Shown: positions 1 to 6,966, numbered from the stretch's first letter. The stretch: DNA of 20,256 nt from WS-7 sp035635575 (GCA_035635575.1 DASQAV010000085.1:1-20256); one strand, 5' to 3'. Notes: a model not told the origin generated them from the sequence alone. Made by a program: numbers and translations.

Positions 1-876
1 GGCGCCTAGCTCCGCGACGGGACGGCCGGCGCCCATCGTGAGCGAGAGGTCGCGTCGGCCGAGATTCCCTTCTTCTTCCAGGCGGCCGCTCCAGCGCTCG
101 GCCTCCTCGCGGCTCAGATTGAGACCAAGAAAACCGCCCCACCGCCCGGCAAGCGCCCGGCTCAGGGACGCGCTCGCGTTGTAGAGGTTCCCCGGCCGAT
201 AACCGTGCGAGTTCTCGTAGAGGGAGAACCGCGCCTGGCCCGCTAGCTGGATCTGGGCGTGGCCTATGGGGCGTCCGACCCCGGCGTACAGGATGGGAAT
301 CCACGTGCCCGTGCCGAACTGGATGTGCTCATGGGGAAGCCCGAGGCGCCCGAGCTCGAACGGATTGGGCTCGGTCCCGCCCAGGGGAACCGAGACTCCG
401 GCGCGTGCGCCGTAGCTCCACGAGCCGGCGGCGCTGCCGAAATGCGCGAATACGCGCGGATCGCTGATTCCCGTGAGCGTCTCGTTCCGATGATGGTAGT
501 CCGGAACCGGAGGAATGAACGGCCGGCGGGCCAGGTCTTCGTAGCGGATCCGCCCCCTCACCAGCCTGAGTGGAAGGACCACCTCGAGGCCGAGATTCTG
601 GCTCAACCCACGTGCAGCCGTGAAGTCGACCTGGGTGAAGAGCAGCCGCTGCACGTGCCAGTAGGAAACCGGACCGTTGTCCGATTCGATGTGCTCGATG
701 TGGAGATTCATCCCCTGCGCTTCTGCGGAGAATCTCCACGTCGCGGGATCGGGAGGAAGCAGCTGGGACCTGCCGACCGGCAGGTTTGGATTCGTTCAGC
801 CCGCTCAGCCGCTCGCCGGTGTTGGCGAGAATCCCAGAGCGAGGGTAAGGAGCGCGGCGGCGGCGATCCGATTCAT
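1..876 (-). pseudogene. Outer-membrane beta-barrel-like exported protein, partial, interrupted by two in-frame TGA codons
   Basis: The reading frame opens with ATG at 876, which overlaps the stop of the upstream thioredoxin-like gene as ATGA. It encodes a signal peptide (MNRIAAAALLTLALGF, then SPTPASG), then meets TGA at 807-805 and again at 798-796, two codons apart. After these the same frame stays open to base 1, about 265 codons, and is cut by the window edge. Its next ATG is at 711, but the codons before it already read like mature protein (SAEAQGMNLHIEHIES). The translated part has alternating polar/hydrophobic stretches, aromatic residues and turns (WHVQRLLFTQVDF, YGARAGVSVPLGG, GQARFSLYENS) typical of outer-membrane beta-barrels; no specific family is recognised. 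Likely readings are a recent pseudogene, paired sequence errors, or recoding of TGA. A separate gene starting at 711 without its own signal peptide is less likely. Confidence 0.6.
768..785 (-). repeat. Compact hairpin just 3' of the double TGA
   Basis: On the minus strand the seven bases ACCTGCC pair perfectly with GGCAGGT around a GGTC loop. The stem begins ten bases after the second TGA (798-796). The sequence shows the hairpin directly. Its role is unknown: it could be chance in GC-rich DNA, a polarity or termination structure, or a recoding signal. Confidence 0.5.
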
Positions 877-1520
877 CGCGCCGCGAGGGCCGCCGCAATC
901 CGGTCGAGATTGGCTCCCATGATGTCGGTGCGCTTGCCCTTGGGATCGAAGACGACGACGTACGGCAATCCCCGGATCCGCGGCCCGATGTCCTTCACCA
1001 GGGGAGCGTTGAAATCCACGAGGTTGAGCTTTCGAACGGCGATGTCGGACCGCGTCGCCATGATCTGGCGCAGCTTCTTGTCGACCAGGTGACAGGGTCC
1101 GCACCAGTCGGCGTAGACGTCGAACACGGTGTACTTGCCGGGAACGAGGTGCTTCTTCAGAGAGCCGATGGATTCCCCTTTCTTGGAGAGGAGAACCACG
1201 TCGGCATCCTTGGAGTAGTTTTCGGGGGCTACCATGGTCGCCATGTCGGCGTTGGACGAGCAGCGGGCCCGCGCCCGCTTGATCGCGTCGAGCACGACCT
1301 GGTCGGGCAATCCGTTCGCGCTGGTCACCGCCAGCTGCAGCTTTGTCTTGTCGAAGGTGAATTTCTTGATCCCCTTCACCTTCTTGACCTCGGCCTGGAG
1401 ATCGCTCTCACAGAAGGTGCCCTCCTCGGGTCGCACCGGAAAGACCTGGGTCTTGTCGGCGAAGGCAGGCGAGGCCAGGGCGATGACCGCAGCCAATGTA
1501 AGTAAATAGGAGCGCTTCAC
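873..1520 (-). CDS. Secreted thioredoxin-fold protein with WCGPC active site
   Basis: This 215-residue protein has an N-terminal signal peptide (about residues 1-21, cleavage near ASPAFA). Residues about 30-85 include a lone Cys37 and resemble a ferredoxin-like or heavy-metal-associated fold. The C-terminal thioredoxin domain (about 105-215) carries WCGPC at 139-143 and the usual cis-proline in GLPY (Pro186). The family performs thiol-disulfide exchange, here predicted in the periplasm; the partner is unknown. The GTG start is supported by AGGAGG four bases upstream. The TGA stop overlaps the ATG of the following exported protein gene, so the two are probably translationally coupled and the partner may be its client or companion. 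Cys37 could be an extra redox or metal site. Thiol oxidoreductase is a firm call, but whether it is reducing (TlpA/ResA-like) or oxidising is not settled. Confidence 0.85.
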   Translation of the reverse strand: MKRSYLLTLAAVIALASPAFADKTQVFPVRPEEGTFCESDLQAEVKKVKGIKKFTFDKTKLQLAVTSANGLPDQVVLDAIKRARARCSSNADMATMVAPENYSKDADVVLLSKKGESIGSLKKHLVPGKYTVFDVYADWCGPCHLVDKKLRQIMATRSDIAVRKLNLVDFNAPLVKDIGPRIRGLPYVVVFDPKGKRTDIMGANLDRIAAALAAR

Positions 1521-1565
1521 AGTTCCTCCTCGAGCCGTTCGACAGCCGACTCACGGGCGAAGTCT

Positions 1566-1593
1566 AACATACGCTATAGAGGGGTCTGGTCAT
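1566..1593 (-). promoter_or_regulatory. Possible promoter of the thioredoxin-like gene
   Basis: On the minus strand ATGACC (1593-1588) and TATGTT (1571-1566) are separated by 16 bases in a locally AT-richer stretch upstream of the GTG at 1520. Each hexamer matches four of six bases of the sigma70 consensus. It lies between the hairpin at 1600-1635 and the gene, as expected if that gene is transcribed separately from the one upstream. Confidence 0.25.
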
Positions 1594-1599
1594 TCCTGA

Positions 1600-1635
1600 A
1601 GGTGCGTGGGGCCAAGGAATGAACCCCACGCACCT
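1600..1635 (-). terminator. GC-rich hairpin after the small secreted protein gene, possible terminator
   Basis: A perfect 12-base inverted repeat (AGGTGCGTGGGG and its complement) encloses a 12-base loop, starting 17 bases past the stop codon at 1653. No U-tract follows, so intrinsic termination is unproven. It could also protect the 3' end of the transcript. The flanking GGTCATTCCT (1588-1597) can partly pair with bases in the loop, giving an alternative fold. Confidence 0.5.
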
Positions 1636-1652
1636 CTGCCCACTCCGCCAGC

Positions 1653-2027
1653 CTACGCTGCCGGTTTGAAGCTATCGATCTCTACTGCCATAAGGCCGGC
1701 CCGAGTGTACACGTGTCCCGTGACCGCGACGTTCTTTCCGGCCATCTTCTTGAGCTTGTTGAAGGCGTCCGGATTGTCGTGGTTCATGGTGACGAGGTAG
1801 AGCTGACCCTTCTGCGTGAGCACACCCATAGGCATGCCTTGGTCGATGCACATGGTCGCGCACTCCGCGTGGCTCTGGCCCTTGCTCGAGTGCCCCAGGT
1901 AACAACCCGTGTCCACCACCTCGCCGGTCACTACGGTCGCGGGATGCTTCGATGGCTGGTCGGCCTGCGCAGAGATTGACAGCACGATTACAGTGGCCAT
2001 GACGAGACCCATGATTCCCTTTTTCAT
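1653..2027 (-). CDS. Small secreted protein of unknown function with conserved-looking cysteines
   Basis: The product is 124 residues with a signal peptide (1-22, cleavage after AQA). The mature part contains a GEVVDTGCYLGH motif and Cys56/Cys60 (CATMC), then beta-rich sequence ending in VAVTGHVYTRAGLMAVEID. Small exported proteins with a GEVVD-xxC-Y start, paired cysteines and an OB-like 'GK.V.VTG' tail are familiar from Acidobacteria and related groups, but I know no assigned function. The start is set by the ribosome site: AGGAG at 2039-2035 is seven bases from the ATG at 2027 but only one base from an in-frame ATG at 2033. A longer in-frame extension to 2117 would put sequence in front of the signal peptide and is disfavoured. 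Cysteine pairing or metal binding is inference. Confidence 0.75.
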   Translation of the reverse strand: MKKGIMGLVMATVIVLSISAQADQPSKHPATVVTGEVVDTGCYLGHSSKGQSHAECATMCIDQGMPMGVLTQKGQLYLVTMNHDNPDAFNKLKKMAGKNVAVTGHVYTRAGLMAVEIDSFKPAA

Positions 2028-2034
2028 TTTCATT

Positions 2035-2039
2035 CTCCT
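2035..2039 (-). promoter_or_regulatory. Ribosome binding site that decides the start of the small secreted protein
   Basis: AGGAG sits seven bases before the ATG at 2027 and one base before the in-frame ATG at 2033. Only the downstream ATG has a workable spacing. Confidence 0.6.
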
Positions 2040-2153
2040 GTAGGCGCAGGATATGCGCTCAAAGTGGTTTGATCCGAGAATAGGAACGGCACGGCCGTAC
2101 AGTCGATCCGAACACAAGTTCGAATCCTTCCGCTCGAGGCTAGCTACGGAGAA

Positions 2154-2579
2154 TTAGGCTCGAAGGACCGTAAAGAGGGGCGGTGGAACGGGTGGACCGA
2201 GGGCCATCGCGGACAGCACCGGCTGGCGCGAGGCGTTTTCCAGCGGCGACCGATGATCTGCTCGGTAGAGCACATGGAAGACGACAGAAGAGGGTGATAC
2301 GGGCTCAGGCTCTACGTTGGTCTGCACCCCTGCCTGCAGGCGCTGGCAAGGGAGTGTCTGGGAGTCGGCCGATTTCGGTGCTGCCTTGTGGCTCATCCCC
2401 GCATCTGCCGGACATGGATCACGCCCTGCGGCGCTCACACCGGGCGTCATGTTCGAGCAGATGGAGGCGCAGGCTGGTGCGAACCATACCGCGAACGTCA
2501 CCGCTCCCATGGCTATCCAGGACACGGCACTACGCGTGCGTCGAGCATTCCTGAGGGCATGAGCCGATAGTGCGTTCAT
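2154..2579 (-). CDS. Small membrane-anchored or exported hypothetical protein
   Basis: The 141-residue product has one hydrophobic segment near the N-terminus (about 18-38, ending APACAS) and then a polar, cysteine-containing region (Cys41, CPAD, LPCQ). It ends in a proline-rich tail, GPPVPPPLFTVLRA. Similar tails occur, from memory, on small proteins beside heavy-metal efflux and TolC-type genes, but no such genes lie here, so no function is assigned. An in-frame extension upstream to 2999 is antisense to proC and reads as low-quality coding. The ATG at 2579 precedes the only signal-like segment and has a weak AGG six bases upstream. It lies 126 bases upstream of the small secreted protein gene on the same strand and diverges from proC. 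Confidence 0.55.
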   Translation of the reverse strand: MNALSAHALRNARRTRSAVSWIAMGAVTFAVWFAPACASICSNMTPGVSAAGRDPCPADAGMSHKAAPKSADSQTLPCQRLQAGVQTNVEPEPVSPSSVVFHVLYRADHRSPLENASRQPVLSAMALGPPVPPPLFTVLRA

Positions 2580-2631
2580 CTGCCTATTTAGACACCTCGG
2601 ACTCGAAGTTGGTTCCGTCGGTGGCATGGAT

Positions 2632-2673
2632 GGCGCCCGATTCACCTTGAGTTCCCTATGAGGGCGCCTTTTT
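2632..2673 (+). terminator. Terminator-like hairpin with T-run in the proC leader
   Basis: GGCGCCC (2632-2638) pairs with GGGCGCC (2662-2668) across a 23-base loop, and five Ts follow directly (2669-2673). This is intrinsic-terminator geometry on the plus strand, 63 bases before the proC start. It lies in the spacer between divergent genes, so it would act on the proC leader or on read-through. An overlapping alternative fold (GGCG, a loop holding the T-run, CGCC) excludes it. Confidence 0.4.
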
Positions 2674-2735
2674 CGCCGTGGCCTAGCGAGTTCCGGGTAA
2701 GTATCCTCATTCGCTATGCCGATCCCTTGAGAGCC

Positions 2736-3554
2736 ATGAACCAGAGCTCGAAACCGGTCGCCATTCTCGGCGCCGGAAATATCGGGACCGCGATCGCCGA
2801 TGGAATGGTCCAGGAAGAGCGCTTCCAGCCCTCCGAGGTCCTGCTCACCCGGCGCAAGGTCGACCTTCTCGCGCCCTTTGCGAAGCGAGGATTCGGAGTT
2901 CTGAGCGACAACACGCAGGCCGTTCGCCTCGCCCACGTCGTGATCGTTGCGGTCGAGCCGCAGCAGATTGACGGCCTTCTCGCGGAGATCGGTACTCACC
3001 TACAGGCGGACAAGCACACGGTAGTGTCGGTAGCCTCCGGCGTCGCGATCGCCGACATCAAGAGGCACGTCCCTGTGGGGGTCGCCGTGGTGCGCGCGAT
3101 GCCGAATACAGCGGTCGCCATCCGCGAGTCGATGACGTGCCTTGCGTCCGAGCACGCCGATCGCGAGGCCATCCGCGTGGTGCAGCCGATCTTCGACGCC
3201 CTCGGTCGCACGCTTGTGCTGGATGAGGAGCAGATGATCGCGGCCACTGCCCTCGGTGCCTGCGGGATCGCGTTCTTCCTTCGGGCGATCCGTGCCGCAT
3301 CTCAGGGCGGCATCGAGATCGGGCTTCACACCAACGAGGCGCTGCTCATCGCCGCCCAGACGGCACGGGGCGCCGCATCGCTCCTACTCACGAGGAAGTA
3401 CCACCCGGAGGACGAGATCGATCGCGTGACCACTCCGCGAGGGTGCACCATCGCCGGCCTGAACCGGATGGAGCACGAGGGATTCTCATCGGCGCTCATT
3501 CGCGGGATTGTCACGTCCGCAGAGAAAGCCGGTCGACTCTACAAGAAGGAGTGA
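2736..3554 (+). CDS. proC: Pyrroline-5-carboxylate reductase, Bacteroidetes-like type
   Basis: The 272-residue protein catalyses the last step of proline synthesis, NAD(P)H-dependent reduction of 1-pyrroline-5-carboxylate, in the cytoplasm. The N-terminal Rossmann motif is GAGNIG (12-17), followed by VVRAMPNTAVAIRESMT (from 118) with the family MPN signature. The C-terminal dimerisation domain ends in VTTPRGCTIAGLNRMEHEGF. The canonical SGSGPAY substrate loop is replaced by GACGIAF (174-180), a form I recall from Bacteroidetes homologues. The length is normal for ProC. The start was placed at MNQSSKPVAILGAG rather than at an upstream in-frame ATG at 2658, because the extension is not ProC-like and overlaps a hairpin. 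It ends one base from the convergent cupin gene. Confidence 0.88.
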   Translation: MNQSSKPVAILGAGNIGTAIADGMVQEERFQPSEVLLTRRKVDLLAPFAKRGFGVLSDNTQAVRLAHVVIVAVEPQQIDGLLAEIGTHLQADKHTVVSVASGVAIADIKRHVPVGVAVVRAMPNTAVAIRESMTCLASEHADREAIRVVQPIFDALGRTLVLDEEQMIAATALGACGIAFFLRAIRAASQGGIEIGLHTNEALLIAAQTARGAASLLLTRKYHPEDEIDRVTTPRGCTIAGLNRMEHEGFSSALIRGIVTSAEKAGRLYKKE

Positions 3555-3555
3555 C

Positions 3556-3912
3556 TCACTTTTTGCCGTAGGTCTCCGCGCCGAGGAAGTGGATCGAGAC
3601 GTAGGGTTCGTTGCCCACCACCCAGCTGTCGTGACCCGGCGGCACGTGAAAGAGATCGCCCGGCTCGAGCACGCGGTATTCGCCGCCGTCCTTCATCTGG
3701 ACGGCGGCCTTCCCTTTCAGCACCAGGCCCACGTGCTCCACCTCGCAGTAGCGCGCGCCGGTGTCGCGGCCGACATGCTCGGACCATTTCCATCCCGGCT
3801 CGTAGGCGGCCCGGCCGATCGTGAGGCCCCCTACCTTCGCCAGGTCGAACGTGCCCTTGAGGAATTTGCGAGCTTCATCCGGCTTCTCGAACCGCTTCGT
3901 CTCGATCTTCAC
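3556..3912 (-). CDS. Small single-domain cupin protein
   Basis: The 118-residue protein has the two cupin motifs: a first one around CEVEHVGLVLKGKAAVQM (56-73) and a second around LEPGDLFHVPPGHDSWVVGNEP (82-103). It carries histidine, glutamate and further histidine residues at typical metal-ligand positions. Single-domain cupins are metalloenzymes or ligand-sensing proteins, and the substrate is not evident. The GTG start at 3912 is preceded by a GGGGAGGA ribosome site with a five-base gap. Longer in-frame extensions to 4659 run antisense to the dioxygenase gene and are rejected. It is divergent from the dioxygenase gene with a 51-base spacer and may act in the same process, for example on aromatic compounds; that is inference. 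Confidence 0.75.
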   Translation of the reverse strand: MKIETKRFEKPDEARKFLKGTFDLAKVGGLTIGRAAYEPGWKWSEHVGRDTGARYCEVEHVGLVLKGKAAVQMKDGGEYRVLEPGDLFHVPPGHDSWVVGNEPYVSIHFLGAETYGKK

Positions 3913-3963
3913 GCCGATCCTCCCCTTGAATCGTGTCCCTTCCCTGGCGCATCGTAAGCGGAT

Positions 3964-4932
3964 ATGAAACCCGTCGCCGGGCTTCACCACGTCACCGCGA
4001 TCGCGGGTCCCGCCCAGGAGAACCTCGACTTCTACGCGGGGATCCTGGGAATGTCTCTGGTCAAGAAGAGCGTCAACCAGGATGACCCCGGAACGTACCA
4101 CCTCTTCTACGCCGACGCCGAGGGACATCCCGGAACCGACCTGACCTTCTTCCCGTGGGCCCAGGCGGCTCCCTCCGTCCCCGGGCACGGGCTGGCCAGC
4201 GAGGTTGCGCTGGCGGTGCCGCCCGGCACGCTGCGCTGGTGGGCGGAGCGCCTCGCGCGCTACCGGACGCCCGTGGGCGCGATCGAGACCCGCTTTGGGG
4301 AGAAGGCCCTTCCGCTGACCGACCCTCACGGGCTGCGGGTGGCGCTCGTCGAGACGGCGCCGCCACGCGCCCGCGCGTTCACGCCATCCGAGTCGAGTCC
4401 TGTCCTGGCCGAGCATCAGATCCGCGGCCTGCATGGCGCGAGAGTCCGCGAGCGCGGCCTGCCCCAGACCACCGCGTTTCTGGAAAGGGTGATGGGCTTC
4501 CGGCCCGCGGGCGGCGAGAACGGCTGGCACCGCTACGAGGTGGCGGAGGGTGGATCCGGCGCCTTCCTCGATGTCGCCGAGGCGCCCGACCAACGGCGCG
4601 GCATGTGGGGCGTAGGCTCGATCCATCATCTCGCATGGCGCGTGGAGGACGAGGCGCATCAGCTCGCGCTCCGGAAAGAGATCGAGGCTGCCTCACGCCG
4701 GCCCACCCCGGTGATCGACCGTTTCTGGTTCAAGTCCGTCTACTTCACCGAGCCGGGCGGCGTGCTCTTCGAGCTCGCGACCGAGGGTCCCGGATTCAGC
4801 GTGGATGAAGACCCCGCGCACCTCGGAGAGTCGCTGGTCCTGCCTCCGTGGCTCGAGCCCGAGCGCAAGCAGATCGAGGCAGTGCTCCCGGCGCTCACCC
4901 CGCCTCGTCCCGCGCCGGTCGGCGGCCGGTGA
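3964..4932 (+). CDS. Ring-cleaving dioxygenase of the glyoxalase/vicinal-oxygen-chelate fold (MhqO/MhqE-like)
   Basis: The 322-residue protein contains two VOC modules. The first begins with GLHHVTAIAG (6-15); the second is about 152-275. Likely metal ligands are His8/9, His221/222 (HHLAWRV) and Glu270 (FELATEGPGF, a family signature). This matches the Bacillus MhqO/MhqE group of putative hydroquinone or catechol ring-cleaving dioxygenases. The length fits the family (about 310-325). Its stop overlaps the start of a carboxylesterase gene by one base (TGATG), so the two are co-translated. The pair mirrors the dioxygenase/esterase pairing of the Bacillus MhqR regulon for quinone detoxification. 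The exact ring substrate is unknown, and no MhqR-like MarR regulator is in the window. Confidence 0.85.
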   Translation: MKPVAGLHHVTAIAGPAQENLDFYAGILGMSLVKKSVNQDDPGTYHLFYADAEGHPGTDLTFFPWAQAAPSVPGHGLASEVALAVPPGTLRWWAERLARYRTPVGAIETRFGEKALPLTDPHGLRVALVETAPPRARAFTPSESSPVLAEHQIRGLHGARVRERGLPQTTAFLERVMGFRPAGGENGWHRYEVAEGGSGAFLDVAEAPDQRRGMWGVGSIHHLAWRVEDEAHQLALRKEIEAASRRPTPVIDRFWFKSVYFTEPGGVLFELATEGPGFSVDEDPAHLGESLVLPPWLEPERKQIEAVLPALTPPRPAPVGGR

Positions 4933-5579
4933 TGACCGCGGAGAGACAGCACGCCGGAAGCGAGGACCTCGGCTTCGTCCATCGCTTCGAGACCGGCACG
5001 AGCGCCGACACCCTTCTCCTCCTGCACGGCACGGGTGGTGACGAAGGGGATCTCCTCTCGATCGGGCGCCGGGTGGCGCCGCGGGCGAATCTGCTCTCAC
5101 CGCGCGGCAAGGTCCTCGAGAACGGCATGCCTCGGTTCTTCAGGCGCACGGCGGTGGCTGTATTCGACGAGGCCGACCTTGTGAAGCGCACGGAGGAGCT
5201 GAGGCAGTTCGTCCGCGCGGCGGCGCGTCACTATTCCCTAGATCCCGCCCGGATCCGCGCGCTGGGCTACTCCAACGGCGCGAACACGGCGGCGGCCCTT
5301 CTCCTTCTCGACGATTCCCTGCTCGCGGGCGCCGCGCTTCTTCGCGCGATCCTTCCCATCGAGCCGCCCCGTCCTCCGGATCTCACCGGGGTGCCGGTTC
5401 TGATCGCGGCAGGGCGCCGCGACCCCTACTCCCCGGCGGAGCGCGTCGAGGCGCTTGCCGACCGCCTCCGGAACGCGGGCGCCTCGGTCGATCTCCGGTG
5501 GAGCCTGCGGGGCCACGATCTGGATCCGGGTGAGCTGGATGCCGTGGCTGAGTGGGTTGCCGCTCCCCCGCCAGCCTAG
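4932..5579 (+). CDS. Carboxylesterase/phospholipase-like alpha/beta hydrolase (MhqD-like)
   Basis: The 215-residue alpha/beta hydrolase carries an oxyanion loop LLHGTGG (30-36), nucleophile elbow GYSNG (Ser114), Asp164 in GRRDPYSP and His195 in LRGHDL, a complete catalytic triad. It resembles Bacillus MhqD and YodD, predicted carboxylesterases induced by quinones. The ATG at 4932 shares a base with the TGA of the dioxygenase gene. An upstream in-frame ATG at 4848 would run 84 bases into that gene and is disfavoured. A plausible role is hydrolysis of an ester or lactone formed after ring cleavage. Its TAG stop lies in a CTAG shared with the convergent DUF72 gene. Confidence 0.85.
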   Translation: MTAERQHAGSEDLGFVHRFETGTSADTLLLLHGTGGDEGDLLSIGRRVAPRANLLSPRGKVLENGMPRFFRRTAVAVFDEADLVKRTEELRQFVRAAARHYSLDPARIRALGYSNGANTAAALLLLDDSLLAGAALLRAILPIEPPRPPDLTGVPVLIAAGRRDPYSPAERVEALADRLRNAGASVDLRWSLRGHDLDPGELDAVAEWVAAPPPA

Positions 5580-6271
5580 ACCCCGCACAACTCGAGAAAT
5601 CGCGCGGCCAGCTTGGGGCCGGTTCCCGCGTCCTCGTGCTTGAAGAACACGTAGGCCTCACCCCAGCTCTGTTGCCGGATCCGATCCGCGTAGGACTTGA
5701 GATCCGCCTCCTCGTACGCGACGCGGCGCAGGCGCAGGTAGCCCCAGTCCGCCGTCGACTCGAAGGGCGGATCTCCCTCTTCGCCGGTGTCCGCGATGCA
5801 CCACGCCGCGTTCCGCTCGCGCAGCGCCTGGTACACCTCGTCGTCGTACCACGATGTGTGGCGGAACTCGAAGGCGGCGCGCGCCGGGAAGATGGCGAGA
5901 AAATCCCGGAGCCGCGGCACGTCCTTTTTCATGTTGGGCGGAAGCTGAACCAGGAATGGACCCAGTCTCGCCCCCAGCGTGCCCGAGGTGCGGAGCAGGT
6001 ACTCCACGGAATCTCCGACGTCCTTGAGCCGCTTGTCGTGCGTGATCCGCTTCGATGCCTTGAGGACGAAGGAGAAATCCTCGGGGACCTGAGAGAGCCA
6101 CCCCTCGAGGGTGGTGAGATTGGGGAGGCGGTAGAAGGTATTGTTCACCTCGACCGTCGGAAAGCGCTCGGAGTAGTAGCGGAGCATGTCCTTGGCGGGA
6201 AGCTTCTCGGGATAGAAGAACCCCTTCCATTCCTTGTACGACCATCCGCTCGTCCCTGCCCGGATCTTCAT
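5576..6271 (-). CDS. DUF72 (YecE-like) TIM-barrel protein
   Basis: The 231-residue protein shows the DUF72 hallmarks: start GTSGWSYKEWKGFFYP (6-21), EVNNTFYRLP (41-50), LVQLPPNMKK (108-116), FEFRHTSWY (134-142) and the C-terminal VFFKHEDAGTGPKLAARF. The family has a TIM-barrel fold with no firmly established activity; its relation to phosphoester-acting barrels is only a suggestion. Length is normal to slightly short for the family. It is the last gene of the ligD operon: its ATG overlaps the stop of the preceding hydrolase gene as ATGA. In-frame sequence upstream to 6880 is antisense or out of frame with real genes and is not part of it. A link to DNA repair is inference from this linkage alone. 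Confidence 0.88.
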   Translation of the reverse strand: MKIRAGTSGWSYKEWKGFFYPEKLPAKDMLRYYSERFPTVEVNNTFYRLPNLTTLEGWLSQVPEDFSFVLKASKRITHDKRLKDVGDSVEYLLRTSGTLGARLGPFLVQLPPNMKKDVPRLRDFLAIFPARAAFEFRHTSWYDDEVYQALRERNAAWCIADTGEEGDPPFESTADWGYLRLRRVAYEEADLKSYADRIRQQSWGEAYVFFKHEDAGTGPKLAARFLELCGV

Positions 6272-6966
6272 GCGTCGCTTTTCTCCTCGTCGCGAAGCCG
6301 CTCCGCCCACGCCGCGACGGTGTCGGCAAGCTCCTCCAGAACCTCGGCCGAGGTTCGGCCGGACCGCTTGAGCATGTCGAATCCGTGGTCCGCGCCCTCG
6401 ATGACGTGGAGCGTGGCGGATGCGCCCAGGCGGCCGATGACCGGCTGAAGCAGCGAGAGCTCCGCCAGCTTGTCTCGCGTCCCCTGCAAGAACAGCATCG
6501 GCACGGCCACCCGGCCGAGATGCTCCGCCCGTTCGGTCGCCGGAGCTCCGGCAGGATGGAGCGGAAAGCCGAAGAATACGATCCCTTTCACGCCGTTCAA
6601 CGCTTCCTTGGACGCCGCGAGGGAGGTCATGCGGCCGCCCATGGACTTGCCACCCGCGAGAAGCGGCAGATCTCCCGCCGCGCCCCGGGCGGCCTCCACG
6701 GCGGCTCGCACCGTGGCGAGCAGTATCGGCTGGGGATCGGGGCGGTAGGTCTTGTTCTCCAGATAGGGAAACTGGTAGCGGAAGGTCGCGATCCCGCGCG
6801 CTCCGAGCACGGCCACGACGTCGTTCATGAACCGGTGCCGCATACCGGCCCCTGCCCCGTGACCCAGCACCAGCAGCCATCGGGCGGTGTCGGGGCGATC
6901 CAGGAGCGCCGAGACTTCCCCCGCCGAATGGCTCGCCAGGAATCTCAGCTCAGTGGCGCTCGTCAC
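6268..6966 (-). CDS. Alpha/beta hydrolase of the dienelactone hydrolase-like, TEX30/KANL3-type family
   Basis: The 232-residue protein has LVLGHGAGAGM (32-42), the nucleophile elbow GGKSMGGR (Ser108), Asp165 in QGTRDKL and His194 in GADHGF, a full catalytic triad. The GHGAG and GGKSMGGR signatures match the bacterial relatives of eukaryotic TEX30/KANL3. Substrates for this group are not established. The GTG start overlaps the ligD TGA (GTGA), and its own stop overlaps the DUF72 start. It therefore sits in the middle of a coupled three-gene operon led by ligD. The N-terminus begins directly with TSATELRFLASHSAGE and there is no signal peptide, so it is cytoplasmic. Confidence 0.85.
   Translation of the reverse strand: MTSATELRFLASHSAGEVSALLDRPDTARWLLVLGHGAGAGMRHRFMNDVVAVLGARGIATFRYQFPYLENKTYRPDPQPILLATVRAAVEAARGAAGDLPLLAGGKSMGGRMTSLAASKEALNGVKGIVFFGFPLHPAGAPATERAEHLGRVAVPMLFLQGTRDKLAELSLLQPVIGRLGASATLHVIEGADHGFDMLKRSGRTSAEVLEELADTVAAWAERLRDEEKSDA

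Noticed and set aside
2095..2140. A tRNA T-arm-like GTTCGAATCC near 2115-2130
   Set aside because: The flanking five-base T-stem does not pair and no acceptor, D or anticodon arm is present, so it is not a tRNA. It is part of an imperfect hairpin only.
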